Positions 1 through 8,185 of a DNA stretch of 64,000 nucleotides are shown one piece after another. Position 1 is the first letter of the stretch. The number at the start of each line of letters is the position of its first letter. Below the pieces are notes generated by a model. It saw only the letters and a program-made list of their open reading frames with translations. It had not been told where the DNA came from and made no database searches. The translations under genes and the position numbers were made by a program. The stretch lies in assembly GCA_020638995.1 (NCBI GenBank), contig JACKHM010000004.1, positions 496,001 to 560,000 of the forward strand, written 5' to 3'. Source of the DNA: Planctomycetaceae bacterium (lineage in GTDB: Bacteria; Planctomycetota; Planctomycetia; Pirellulales; Pirellulaceae).

Positions 1-119
1 TTTCCGTCGTGGACCAATTGTTGCAGTTCGCGGAGATAGAGACTCAACCGACTGACGACTGCGCGCGGAACGGTAGAGTCGTTGGAGCTCTGTGATCGCT
101 TATCTTTACTCTCGTCCAT
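1..119 (-). CDS. rex: Rex-like redox-sensing repressor, N-terminal fragment
   Basis: A reading frame from an ATG at 119 runs leftward off the window edge. It encodes 39 residues, including VPRAVVSRLSLYLRELQQL, which matches the winged-helix start of Rex, the NADH/NAD+-sensing repressor (typically KATIxRLPLYxRxLExL). Rex binds operators of respiratory and fermentative genes and releases them at high NADH. Only part of the DNA-binding domain is visible; the Rossmann NADH domain would lie outside the window. The frame is too short for most ORF finders. I am fairly sure of the family and cannot judge whether the gene is intact. Confidence 0.65.
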   Translation of the reverse strand, partial: MDESKDKRSQSSNDSTVPRAVVSRLSLYLRELQQLVHDG

Positions 120-234
120 CAGAGACTCGTAAATCGCGCAGGATGGGCAGCTACCTAGACTTATAGGCATTTGCGTCAGGACGAACAAGTCTCGCGGATC
201 TGTGTGTTAGAGCCGAAATCAGACATCAAGAACG

Positions 235-268
235 GCAGCAGCCTTTCGCATTTGCGAAAGGCTGCTGC
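235..268 (-). terminator. Terminator hairpin downstream of the pseudopilin gene
   Basis: A perfect 16-bp inverted repeat (235-250 against 253-268) lies 37 nt beyond the stop codon of the leftward pilin gene. On the minus strand it is followed by a weakly T-rich stretch. It most likely ends the pilin transcript. Confidence 0.6.
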
Positions 269-305
269 GTTCAGATTCGAATTCGTGAGCGCGGTGGCGG
301 CTCGC

Positions 306-779
306 TTACCAAGCAAATTCGCCTTGGGTATTCGAGTCAAGCCAGATGTTTCCCGTCGAGGCGTCGTATATCCAGCCACCTTGGTTGTTTGCGGTAACGT
401 CGCCCGACACTGGCGGTGTACCGGCCGTCGCTACGGCGGCTACGGTTGACTTCCCGGTGAACGGGTTTTCGGGAATCGACACCAAGTAAGGACCGAAACC
501 GCCACCAGTGGTGACCGCTCCGGCTGCATTCGTCTCTTTGGTTAAAGCTTCGATCGTGGTGGCACCCGAGGGGAATGCAGGCTTAACGCCTTCATGATGA
601 GCGCGGAAGGTTTGAACCACGGAGCGCAGGCTGCCGAGGTTAAACTCCGCTGTGCTTTTTTTGGCATCATCAGTCGATCCGGCGAACTGAGGAACGACGA
701 CTGCGGCCAGGACTGCCATGATGACCACGACGATCAGGATCTCGACAAGCGTGAATCCTTGGAACTTGTGACGACTCAT
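306..779 (-). CDS. Type II secretion major pseudopilin (GspG-like)
   Basis: The 157-residue product starts MSRHKFQGFTLVEILIVV. It has a short basic leader, a prepilin peptidase site before FTLVE (cut after the glycine, next residue Phe, Glu at +5) and a hydrophobic helix of about 20 residues. The remainder fits GspG pseudopilins, with an NPFTGK segment and a C-terminal GWIYDASTGNIW strand typical of them. The product would form the periplasmic pseudopilus. I chose the ATG at 779 because GAGGGG precedes it; the frame stays open to 827 but that extension is not pilin-like. It is monocistronic here, ended by the hairpin at 235-268; no other gsp gene is in view. A type IV pilin is the alternative. 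Confidence 0.85.
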   Translation of the reverse strand: MSRHKFQGFTLVEILIVVVIMAVLAAVVVPQFAGSTDDAKKSTAEFNLGSLRSVVQTFRAHHEGVKPAFPSGATTIEALTKETNAAGAVTTGGGFGPYLVSIPENPFTGKSTVAAVATAGTPPVSGDVTANNQGGWIYDASTGNIWLDSNTQGEFAW

Positions 780-1384
780 AATCTGAAACCCCTCGTAAAT
801 GGCCTTGCGTGTTCTCTTAATAACCAACTCAGCTCGTCTGAATTGGCCGCGAACGGCTGCTCACCAAATTCGCCCCGCGAAATTGCGTGATGAAACTATC
901 TAGGTTGCTAAAAGTGCGTCGTCAAAGGTGAAGTCCACAGTTTTTTCTCGCGGTCCCCTGTACGGCGGGAGGCTGTCGTTTAACTTTCACTCGGGGGGTG
1001 AAGGTCGCCGTCCAGGCGGCTTTGACCAATCGTTGCAAAAGCGCTAATCGGCCAAACTCTATGTGAACCACCTCGATTCTCCAGAGATCACACTTCTGTT
1101 TACTGGTCGTCTCGCTATCTAGCACCTATATCACTCAGGCTGAATAAGGGACCCACACTTTCCAGTTTAAGTTATCGGCTCATGTTGACGATTAACGACG
1201 ATAACCGGCAAGTGTAAGTGTGCGAGGACGGAAACGTGCTCACGCATTCACCATGTCATTGATGACGACCGCCTGCAAAGCCAGACAGGCAACCTGACGA
1301 CGGAGCGTTTTGGCCGACCGTCTTGGCGAGTGACGCCAAGCGAGATGAACTTCACTGTGTTACGTCGTTGAGGAGAATCGGAAG
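780..1384. other. Intergenic region between divergent pilin and YTV genes
   Basis: About 600 bases separate the starts of two divergent genes and should hold both promoters. I see no convincing gene, RNA or strong sigma-70 match. The short frames here have no family resemblance or ribosome binding site. AGGAGA at about 1371 serves the YTV gene. Confidence 0.5.
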
Positions 1385-2932
1385 ATGAAATCACTTCAGG
1401 GAGTGCTGACATTAGCGGTCGTTGCGATTGCTTTTTCGGCCACAGATGCATCGGGTGCGTACTTTGGCGCGGCGAGTTATCGCCATTGTGCCGGAACGAC
1501 GCCTGCCAGCTACTGCTGTGCAAAGCAGCAGTGCTACACAACCACCAAGACTTGCAAAGAAGTTGTGTACGACCAGCAGCAGTACACCTGCTACAAGACC
1601 GTCTATGACACGGTTTACGACGAGCAAACGGTGGATTGCGTCAAGAATGTCCGCGAGACGCACTTCAGAGAATGCAACTACACCGTTTGCAAACCCGTCT
1701 ACGAGACCTGCTACCGGACTGTGAACTACACCGTATGCAAGCCCGTCTATGAAACTCGGACGAAAGACGTTTGCTATACGGTTTGCCGACCCGTCTGGGA
1801 AACGCGGACAAAGGATGTTTGTTACACGGTCTGCAAGCCAGTGTACGAAACGTATACCAAGGACATTTGCTATACGGTTTGCAAGCCAGTCTGGGAAACT
1901 CGGACCAAGGACGTCTGCTACACCGTCTGCAGGCCAGTCTGGGAAACGTGCAGCAAAGATGTTTGCTACACGGTTTGCAAGCCAGTTTGGGAAACTCGCA
2001 CCAAAGATGTTTGCTACACGGTATGCAAGCCCGTCTACGAGACTTCCTACCGCGAAGTGTGCCAAACCATCTGCCGTCCGGTTCACTACACAAAGACAGT
2101 TCAAGTTTGCAGCGGTCACTGGGACACTCAAGTTACTGAATGTCCTGGCCCGGTTATCACTAAGGTCATCCAAGAACCAGGCTGCTGGGTATGGGATCCA
2201 TGCCGTTGCTGCTGCGTCTATCAACCGGGCGAGTGCCGTACTGTCGAAGTCCAATGCCCACCGCGGCGCATTTGTCGAAAAATCTGGGTGCCGGAAGTCG
2301 AAGAGCGAGTGATCAACTGTGTCCGGTACGAGCAAGATGTCGTGACGAAGCAAGTTCCTTACACGACCTGCCGCATGATCCCCGAGACTCGAACCAAGAC
2401 CTGCACCTATCGAGTGTGTCATATGACGACTGAACAGTGCGTCAAGACGGTTCACTATAAGCGGTGCCACATGGTGCCTGAGCAAGTCGTAAAGACCTGC
2501 ACTTACAAAGTGTGCCACATGGTTCCCGAAAAGTGTGTGAAGACGGTCACTTATCGCAAGTGCCACATGGTGCCTGAGAAGGTGATGAAGACTTGCACTT
2601 ATAAGGTCTGCCACATGGTTCCTGAGAAGGTTGTTAAGACCTGCACGTATCGTGTATGCCACATGGTCAAAGAATGCTGCACGAAGCAGGTGCCTTATAC
2701 GACCTGCCGTTACGAGCAAGTCACTTGCACGAAGCGCGTACCGTACACGGTTTGCACGCCGGTACATTACACTAAGACGATTCGCGTGCCACGTTGTGTG
2801 CCGCGTCAGGTGCCATACACGGTGACTCGTTGTGTGCCGCGAGTCGTCTGCAAGCAGGTGCCGGTCACGGTTTGCTGTCCGGCCCCAACTTGCTGTGACG
2901 AGCGACGTAAGGGATGCAGCACGTGCGGCTAG
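1385..2932 (+). CDS. Cysteine-rich YTV-repeat cell-wall protein
   Basis: The 515-residue protein has an N-terminal signal peptide (MKSLQGVLTLAVVAIAF, cleavage near DASG) and then almost nothing but Cys-rich repeats. Residues ~95-235 carry about nine copies of a 16-residue unit of the form CYTVCKPVWETRTKDV. A Cys/Pro-rich middle follows. Residues ~335-440 carry a second unit, CHMVPEKVVKTCTYKV, about seven times, followed by VPYTVC-type units. YTV-domain proteins were described from planctomycetes and found in the Rhodopirellula cell wall, where disulphide cross-linking is thought to stiffen the envelope. AGGAGA lies 9 nt before the ATG and a strong terminator follows at 2986. A structural role is inference from the family. 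Confidence 0.85.
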   Translation: MKSLQGVLTLAVVAIAFSATDASGAYFGAASYRHCAGTTPASYCCAKQQCYTTTKTCKEVVYDQQQYTCYKTVYDTVYDEQTVDCVKNVRETHFRECNYTVCKPVYETCYRTVNYTVCKPVYETRTKDVCYTVCRPVWETRTKDVCYTVCKPVYETYTKDICYTVCKPVWETRTKDVCYTVCRPVWETCSKDVCYTVCKPVWETRTKDVCYTVCKPVYETSYREVCQTICRPVHYTKTVQVCSGHWDTQVTECPGPVITKVIQEPGCWVWDPCRCCCVYQPGECRTVEVQCPPRRICRKIWVPEVEERVINCVRYEQDVVTKQVPYTTCRMIPETRTKTCTYRVCHMTTEQCVKTVHYKRCHMVPEQVVKTCTYKVCHMVPEKCVKTVTYRKCHMVPEKVMKTCTYKVCHMVPEKVVKTCTYRVCHMVKECCTKQVPYTTCRYEQVTCTKRVPYTVCTPVHYTKTIRVPRCVPRQVPYTVTRCVPRVVCKQVPVTVCCPAPTCCDERRKGCSTCG

Positions 2933-2985
2933 TTTTGAAGTAAGCGATTCTTCCACTCGCGTGGAAGTTCATCCTCTGGCTATCG

Positions 2986-3022
2986 AAACGGTGATCCGAC
3001 CCCAGGTTGGATCACCGTTTTT
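2986..3022 (+). terminator. Rho-independent terminator of the YTV gene
   Basis: The sequence AAACGGTGATCC pairs perfectly with GGATCACCGTTT around an 11-nt loop and is followed by TT and an AT-rich stretch. It lies 53 nt after the YTV stop codon. Confidence 0.85.
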
Positions 3023-3212
3023 AATTATTTCGAGGCATCGAAGCGTGATTCTTGAAGCACCGTTTTCTACCAGTCCTTTGCAATCGCGACTGAAATTGCC
3101 TCGCAAACTTTTACCTCCCTAGTATGATATTTGAACGACGCTAGGTTGGGGGTGTTCGCATCGATTGATACCAGACAACTCATACTTTTTTAAGTTTTGC
3201 AAACGGGAGCAA

Positions 3213-3683
3213 ATGGATATGGGACTGATCAAAGAATTCAAAGAGTTTGCCATGAAGGGCAACGTGATGGACATGGCCGTCGGCATCATCATTGGAGGCG
3301 CGTTTGGGAAGATCGTCGCCTCTCTGGTCGGCGATATTATTATGCCGGTCGTTGGATCGCTCACTGGCGGAGGGAGCCTCGGCGATCACTATGTGTGGCT
3401 AAGTACGGAAGCCGATCCCGGCACTCTCGAACTCGCCAGAAAATCCGGTGAGGCCTATGTTGCTTGGGGACCGTTCGCCCAAACCACCATGGACTTCCTC
3501 ATAGTGGCTTTTGCCATCTTTGTGATGGTCAAAGCAATGAATAAGGCACGTTCGTTAACAGAGGGCCCGAAGGACGAGGCGCCCGCGGCGCCCACCACCA
3601 AAGAGTGCGAGTTCTGCCAATCGACGATCTCTATCAAAGCAACTCGATGTCCGAATTGCACGTCTCAATTGTCTCCCAATTAA
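3213..3683 (+). CDS. mscL: Large-conductance mechanosensitive channel with C-terminal zinc ribbon
   Basis: The 156-residue product begins MDMGLIKEFKEFAMKGNVMD and contains the MscL signature (amphipathic N-helix, then TM1 AVGIIIGGAFGKIVASLVGDI and PVVG). A periplasmic loop and TM2 (DFLIVAFAIFVMVKAMNK) follow. MscL forms a homopentameric inner-membrane pore that opens under hypo-osmotic stress. After the usual cytoplasmic end comes a four-cysteine module, CEFCQS...CPNCTSQL (CxxC-x12-CxxC), a zinc ribbon absent from E. coli MscL. The ATG at 3213 has GGGAG upstream; the frame is open from 3165. The gene is monocistronic, with its own terminator at 3713. Confidence 0.93.
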   Translation: MDMGLIKEFKEFAMKGNVMDMAVGIIIGGAFGKIVASLVGDIIMPVVGSLTGGGSLGDHYVWLSTEADPGTLELARKSGEAYVAWGPFAQTTMDFLIVAFAIFVMVKAMNKARSLTEGPKDEAPAAPTTKECEFCQSTISIKATRCPNCTSQLSPN

Positions 3684-3712
3684 ACTCGGCTTGGTAACAA
3701 TCGCAAAGCACA

Positions 3713-3759
3713 ACAGCCCGGCTGTCGTCGACAGTCGGGCTGTTTCTCAACGGTTTTTT
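3713..3759 (+). terminator. Rho-independent terminator of mscL
   Basis: A 14-bp stem (3713-3726 with 3730-3743, one G-T pair) with a 3-nt loop is followed at 3754 by TTTTTT. It lies 30 nt after the mscL stop and also faces the end of the convergent hydrolase gene. Confidence 0.85.
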
Positions 3760-3789
3760 GGAGAAATCTTGCCCGCCACCATTTGACAC

Positions 3790-4527
3790 TTACTTGTCCA
3801 GGGCAGCCATGATCGATGCAGCCACCTGCTGGGCAAGCACCTTCGATCCCTCAGGGCTGAAATGGACATTTGCCTTCAGTTGAATCTCGGCAAGCTGTGG
3901 TTTGGCGAAGGCATACAAATCGTCAATCGCGACACCGTGTTCTTTCATCACTTTGGCGGCGACTTCGTTGTAACGGGCCGAATCGCCAACAACACGTCCG
4001 CCGGCTCCCTCCGGGACGGGCGTCGTCGAACACCAGATCAACTTTGCGCCCGTCTCCTTCATCCTCGCGACCAGTGTGCGGAGATGCTTTTCGTATTCGT
4101 CGATTGGAACTTGCTGGTGACTACCTGAATCCTTGGGGTCTGCAAGATTCTCACCGTTGGCACCCATATACTTCAGGTCGTGCAGTCCCCAATTGAAATG
4201 GATCACGTCCCACTTCTTATCACCCAACCAATTATCAATCTGTTCGATTCCTCGGATCGTCGGTCCACAGTTCGTTAGCGGGCGGTGGACATTCGCCTTT
4301 CCTTTCAACTCGTCACGAACGGCAACGGTGTAACCGATCGATATCGAATCGCCGATCAACAACACTCGTGGAAGTCCCGCGACGTCTTCGACGGACTGCA
4401 TCGCTGGATTCGGCGGTCGCTTCTTTGACGCGACTTTTTTCTTTTGGTCGTCCGCGGCGGCGATCAAGACACAAGAAACGAGTGACGAGACAGCTAACCA
4501 ACGCGTAACGGATTGAACGGAAGGCAT
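3790..4527 (-). CDS. Exported SGNH/GDSL hydrolase
   Basis: The 245-residue product has a signal peptide (MPSVQSVTRWLAVSSLVSC...IAAA), a short basic linker and an SGNH-hydrolase fold. Block I is VLLIGDSISIGYT (nucleophile Ser), a block III-like segment is FNWGLHDLK, and block V is NVHFSPEG (catalytic His). Family members deacylate lipids, carbohydrates or peptidoglycan. The Asp expected three residues before the catalytic His is Ala here (ANVH instead of DxxH), so the triad is a Ser-His pair or uses another acid. The ATG at 4527 follows AGGAG; the frame extends to 4590 without protein-like sequence. Substrate unknown. Confidence 0.8.
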   Translation of the reverse strand: MPSVQSVTRWLAVSSLVSCVLIAAADDQKKKVASKKRPPNPAMQSVEDVAGLPRVLLIGDSISIGYTVAVRDELKGKANVHRPLTNCGPTIRGIEQIDNWLGDKKWDVIHFNWGLHDLKYMGANGENLADPKDSGSHQQVPIDEYEKHLRTLVARMKETGAKLIWCSTTPVPEGAGGRVVGDSARYNEVAAKVMKEHGVAIDDLYAFAKPQLAEIQLKANVHFSPEGSKVLAQQVAASIMAALDK

Positions 4528-4614
4528 GTTCCAAACTCCTACGAATGTGATGGACGGTCGTTCGGCGTGACCATTGTGTTTGCGCTGCACAGGAATCGCA
4601 AGTGATCTCGCGCG

Positions 4615-5430
4615 TTATGCCTCGGGAATCTTGGTTGGTTCGGTTGTCGCCGAGTCGGGACCTTCTTCGGATTTGCCGGCCAATCCAATCAACCGATCGA
4701 ACTCGTCGTTCGCTTCATTCGCCTGGGCAAACTCCAAAAACTCCTCTTCTGCTCGCTTCGTGTCCAGACCCGCCATCTCGCGGCTCATGCGGGCTTCGGC
4801 GTTTGCTTTACCTCGCAGTTCTCGCAGCTCCCGTAGCTCTTCCGAAGTGCGATCTTCGGACAGCCCCGTCATGATGTCGGCAATCTGTTTTTCCTCGGTG
4901 GCTGAAAGCACGGACGCCACGGCGTCTTGCTTTTCCTCGGCGAGTTTCTCCAGGTCTCGCATTTGAGACTGGATATTGATCTTGTGCCCCGCGATGTTTT
5001 TGACCAGTTCTTCTATATCACCTTCCAGTTCGTTTGCGCGGGCCTCTTTCTCTTCGAGCGTCGAACTGAAGTCTTTGAACGCCGATTGGCACTTTTGATA
5101 TTCGGGGTCCGCCTTAGTCGCGTCAACATCACCGTTGTGCCGCTGAGCCACCTTGCGGGCCTTCGCTGCTGCACCGGCTTTCAATTTTTGAAGCTTCTCA
5201 ATTTCCTCGGTCAGTTGCTTGACTTTCTGCTTCTTCGATTCTTCTTGCGCGATCATCGCTGCGATGGCATCTTTGTATTGATTGATGCGGCTGCGTTTTT
5301 CATCGATAATACGATCATAAGTAGCTGACATCACTCCGGGATTCGTGCGCAGCGTTTCACTAGCTTTGTCGATGCGAAATGTCACGAGATAGAAGACCGC
5401 TCGTATGTATTTTCCCATGGCTTTGAACAT
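4615..5430 (-). CDS. PspA/IM30 (Vipp1) family protein
   Basis: The 271-residue, almost wholly helical protein begins MFKAMGKYIRAVFYLVTFRI, an amphipathic membrane-binding helix like helix 0 of PspA/Vipp1. Long charged coiled coils (residues ~25-235) and an acidic tail follow. PspA/IM30 proteins are the bacterial ESCRT-III superfamily: they polymerise into rods or rings on stressed membranes. It is the last gene of a three-gene operon, 24 nt after the coiled-coil membrane protein, with a GGAG site. The insert around residues 95-105 (HNGDVDATKADPEYQ) is not in classical PspA. Family call good; the exact role in the membrane is inferred. Confidence 0.75.
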   Translation of the reverse strand: MFKAMGKYIRAVFYLVTFRIDKASETLRTNPGVMSATYDRIIDEKRSRINQYKDAIAAMIAQEESKKQKVKQLTEEIEKLQKLKAGAAAKARKVAQRHNGDVDATKADPEYQKCQSAFKDFSSTLEEKEARANELEGDIEELVKNIAGHKINIQSQMRDLEKLAEEKQDAVASVLSATEEKQIADIMTGLSEDRTSEELRELRELRGKANAEARMSREMAGLDTKRAEEEFLEFAQANEANDEFDRLIGLAGKSEEGPDSATTEPTKIPEA

Positions 5431-5454
5431 GGTGTGGCTCCGGATCGGTTTGAG

Positions 5455-6195
5455 TTATTCGAATTCACTTATATCGTAGTTGGATGGTTTTCCGAATGCT
5501 GCGACCCGCTCTTCGGCCCGGCGCGCCGCCTGCATCGTATTGTCCAGTTCTTGACGCAGCTTAGCTAACTCGGATTCGTCTTCCTTGACGCGAAACGTAT
5601 GAAATTGCTCAATGATCTTGCTAACGTGTTCGACGGATTTGTGAACTTCTTGAACGACTTGTTCCCGAGCCTCGAGCATCGCACGCCTGGGTTCGCCAGC
5701 CATACGGCTCGCCGTCTCCCAAAGATGATACGATTGTTCGAGATGTTTAACAGCCGCTCGAAACAAGTTCTCGACATCCATCAGCACGGTGCGAGCCGAA
5801 GCGGAGACTCTGCCTTCATTGAGGTCGCTCTGAAAGTCGCGATATAATTCTCGCAGATGCCGCAAGTAAGTTTGAGTTCTCGGGTCGCGATCACCTCGCA
5901 ATTTCGCTTCGAGCGAATCGAGCTTGTCCTCTTGTTCTTGCCGTTGTTGTGCGTTGATCTCCGTGAATGCACTCGCTGTCAGCTTCTCGAGCCCGAACGC
6001 CCAGCGATACGCCATCAAGCCGACGCCGCCAGCAACTCCAGCCACACCCGCTATGAATAAGTAAGCGTTTCCGCCGCCCGCCCACGAGACGGCCAATGCC
6101 CCAAGTCCGCCGAAGATGGGCAACAGTGACGAGGGAGCGGCGAACACCGCCATCAAAACCTTTTTCTTGACCTCATCCATCCCAGCGGCGATCAC
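5455..6195 (-). CDS. Two-helix membrane protein with long coiled coil (PspA operon)
   Basis: I do not recognise a named family. Starting at GTG 6195 the 246-residue product has two hydrophobic segments (about residues 14-36 and 40-62) with a Gly-rich turn between them. A ~170-residue helical cytoplasmic domain follows, with a clear coiled coil near the C terminus (about residues 190-230). The GTG overlaps the TGA of the upstream AAA gene as GTGA, and AAGAGG lies five bases before it, so translation is coupled; ATG 6180 is the alternative start. Its place between an AAA ATPase and a PspA protein suggests a membrane anchor or adaptor linking them. That role is inference. Confidence 0.75.
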   Translation of the reverse strand: MIAAGMDEVKKKVLMAVFAAPSSLLPIFGGLGALAVSWAGGGNAYLFIAGVAGVAGGVGLMAYRWAFGLEKLTASAFTEINAQQRQEQEDKLDSLEAKLRGDRDPRTQTYLRHLRELYRDFQSDLNEGRVSASARTVLMDVENLFRAAVKHLEQSYHLWETASRMAGEPRRAMLEAREQVVQEVHKSVEHVSKIIEQFHTFRVKEDESELAKLRQELDNTMQAARRAEERVAAFGKPSNYDISEFE

Positions 6196-7961
6196 AGCAC
6201 CTCTTGTCGTTCGAGGTCGCGAATTTCCTTTTCCCAATCCTCACGCGTAGCGTTCGCCGTATCCGAATCAGGCAACAAGGATCTGCGTGTGCAATTGACG
6301 AGGGCTTGTAGAGTTTGATAGCGTCGCGTGAGCCCGATTGCTGGCGGAATGATGTCACGAACGATGTGTAGCACTGCGTCCTGGTCGACCGGCTGCTGAG
6401 CTTTAATCTGCGAACGTAGAGCTGCATAAGCGGCCGCAGAATAATCGTGAGGCAGGGCGATATCGTCTAACTGTTCCGTCAGCACCTTGCGTTCATCATC
6501 GTTCAGCTGCGTTGCGTTCAGCACCCACGTGATAAAGGCACGTCGATCTTCGCCGCGTGGATCAAGCACCGGGATGATCAAATCACCCACACGACCCGGA
6601 CGGCGAATATCGGGCGACAGCAGATGAATTCTGGCCGTCATTAACAACCAAATGACGCGACCTCGCAACCGCGGGTCGCTCATCATCGCTTGAATCTTCC
6701 CGGTGAGTCGGCGCTCGGTGTCATGAGCGGTCGAGTCGACTCGACCGAACTGTGTATCCGCTTCATCGACAAAAATGACCACTTTTTCCAAGGCCTCGAG
6801 CACGCGCCGCAAGCGTTCAAAGATAACGTCCGTCTGCCCAAACCACTGGCTGCGTATGCTCTTTAAAACGAGTACCGGAACATCAATCTCAGCGGCTACG
6901 GCCTCAAAGATGAACGTCTTCCCTCCACCGATCGGACCTGCGACTGCTGCGCCGGGCAATGCTTGCTCGCCCTTAGCTTTAAACCGTGGAATTAGTTCAC
7001 GGTGCAAGAAGTTCTTCAATTGCGAGAAGCCCACAACTTGTTCCAACCGATGCTCAGGCTTTTTGAATTCGACAACGTCTTCGCCGAGTTGGCCTTGAAT
7101 AAACTCTTCGACTTTTCCGACAACTTGGTTTGGCGTCAGCGACTCGCCGGCGTACGCCGAACCAGCCAGCAATTGCCGAATCGCGTGAATCGATAATCCC
7201 GCGCAGAAATCGGCGAGCTCCTGCGACGACGCCCAGAGTTGTGGTTTACGCTCGCTCGACTCCATGAAGTTATCGATATAGTGTTTGCGATCGGTGGTTG
7301 CGGGCGAGGGAACGTCGATGGACAGCACCTGAGGAAGCTTTGCAATTCGCGGATGAATCAAGCTACGTGATTCGGCAACCAAGCAAACTGAATCGCCCCC
7401 ACCTACGAACGCCGGGTCGCCAAACCAATCTTGCACGATGCTGATGCGGCGCATCTGTCGATCATTCAAAGCTGCGATGTCACCATTGCCAGCAGGCAGC
7501 AACATGTCAGCGGCTTCGATGATGATCAGCAAACTCGCCCGCAGCGCGGTTCGCGAACAAATGGTCAACTGACGCAAGAATTCGAGGGCCTGTGTCGCGT
7601 TTCCCGTCGCTTCTCTGACGTACTGATCGAATTCGGATCGTAACCGATCCGCCTGCGATTCCTTTCGGCTCATGTCGCGGATTGTTAAGGTATCCGCATC
7701 GACACCCGACTTCCACCGCACCCATGCGTCGGCGAGTTCACGATGGTCTTCGGGCGCCATCCGAATCGGACCGTTCAACTCGTACACGAGTTGGATGACA
7801 CCTCCAGCCTTGGCTTTTTTGCAAATGAAAGGAATGAGTGGTACGTAGCGTTCACCATCCCAAAACAAATCGTGGATGTTGCCGCACAGCACGACGCTAC
7901 GCGCCTGTCCCGAATTCAGAATGCGAGCGAAGCGTGTGAAAAAGTCGTAACTGGGGCTCAT
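6192..7961 (-). CDS. AAA ATPase with degenerate first and active second AAA domain (Ycf46-like)
   Basis: The 589-residue protein begins MSPSYDFFTRFARILNSGQA. The N-terminal half looks like a decayed AAA domain: it keeps a Walker B-like LLIIIEAADMLLP and a sensor-like segment but no Walker A. The second half is a canonical classical AAA module with Walker A GPIGGGKT (~342), Walker B VVIFVDEAD (~393) and Arg fingers in DIRRPGR (~451). The layout resembles Ycf46-type ATPases. The frame is open to 8156, but the first 65 codons are not protein-like; ATG 7961 has AGAGA 8 nt upstream and leaves room for a promoter. It heads an operon with a membrane coiled-coil protein and a PspA/IM30 protein, so it may remodel their polymers as Vps4 does for ESCRT-III (inference). 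Confidence 0.8.
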   Translation of the reverse strand: MSPSYDFFTRFARILNSGQARSVVLCGNIHDLFWDGERYVPLIPFICKKAKAGGVIQLVYELNGPIRMAPEDHRELADAWVRWKSGVDADTLTIRDMSRKESQADRLRSEFDQYVREATGNATQALEFLRQLTICSRTALRASLLIIIEAADMLLPAGNGDIAALNDRQMRRISIVQDWFGDPAFVGGGDSVCLVAESRSLIHPRIAKLPQVLSIDVPSPATTDRKHYIDNFMESSERKPQLWASSQELADFCAGLSIHAIRQLLAGSAYAGESLTPNQVVGKVEEFIQGQLGEDVVEFKKPEHRLEQVVGFSQLKNFLHRELIPRFKAKGEQALPGAAVAGPIGGGKTFIFEAVAAEIDVPVLVLKSIRSQWFGQTDVIFERLRRVLEALEKVVIFVDEADTQFGRVDSTAHDTERRLTGKIQAMMSDPRLRGRVIWLLMTARIHLLSPDIRRPGRVGDLIIPVLDPRGEDRRAFITWVLNATQLNDDERKVLTEQLDDIALPHDYSAAAYAALRSQIKAQQPVDQDAVLHIVRDIIPPAIGLTRRYQTLQALVNCTRRSLLPDSDTANATREDWEKEIRDLERQEVL

Positions 7962-8185
7962 CTGAATCATCTCTGAACATCCGAGAACAGGCCCGCGCGG
8001 CCAGACGTGTCCCTGATTATCAAATACCGACGCAGAGCCGTCAATTCGTTGTAAAACGCGTAACTTGCGACTCGTTGCGGACATCCGGATCAGTCGCCAT
8101 ACTGAGCAACCTAACCACCGTGGCCTCGTCATTCTCGGGGCTTTCTCTTCCAACACGCATGTCCGAGTAAATTAAGCCTGAGACT

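Noticed and set aside
1680..2060. Regularly spaced DNA repeats that could suggest a CRISPR array
   Set aside because: The ~48-75 base periodicity is the codon image of 16-residue protein repeats; units vary at third positions and no cas genes are near.
1412..2956. 514-residue open frame on the minus strand opposite the YTV gene
   Set aside because: It mirrors the YTV repeat gene almost exactly; the plus-strand frame has a signal peptide, ribosome site and known family, so the other is a shadow.
7962..8156. 65-codon N-terminal extension of the AAA ATPase
   Set aside because: Arg/Trp-rich and unlike the family, and would leave only 29 bases for two divergent promoters; start at 7961 preferred.
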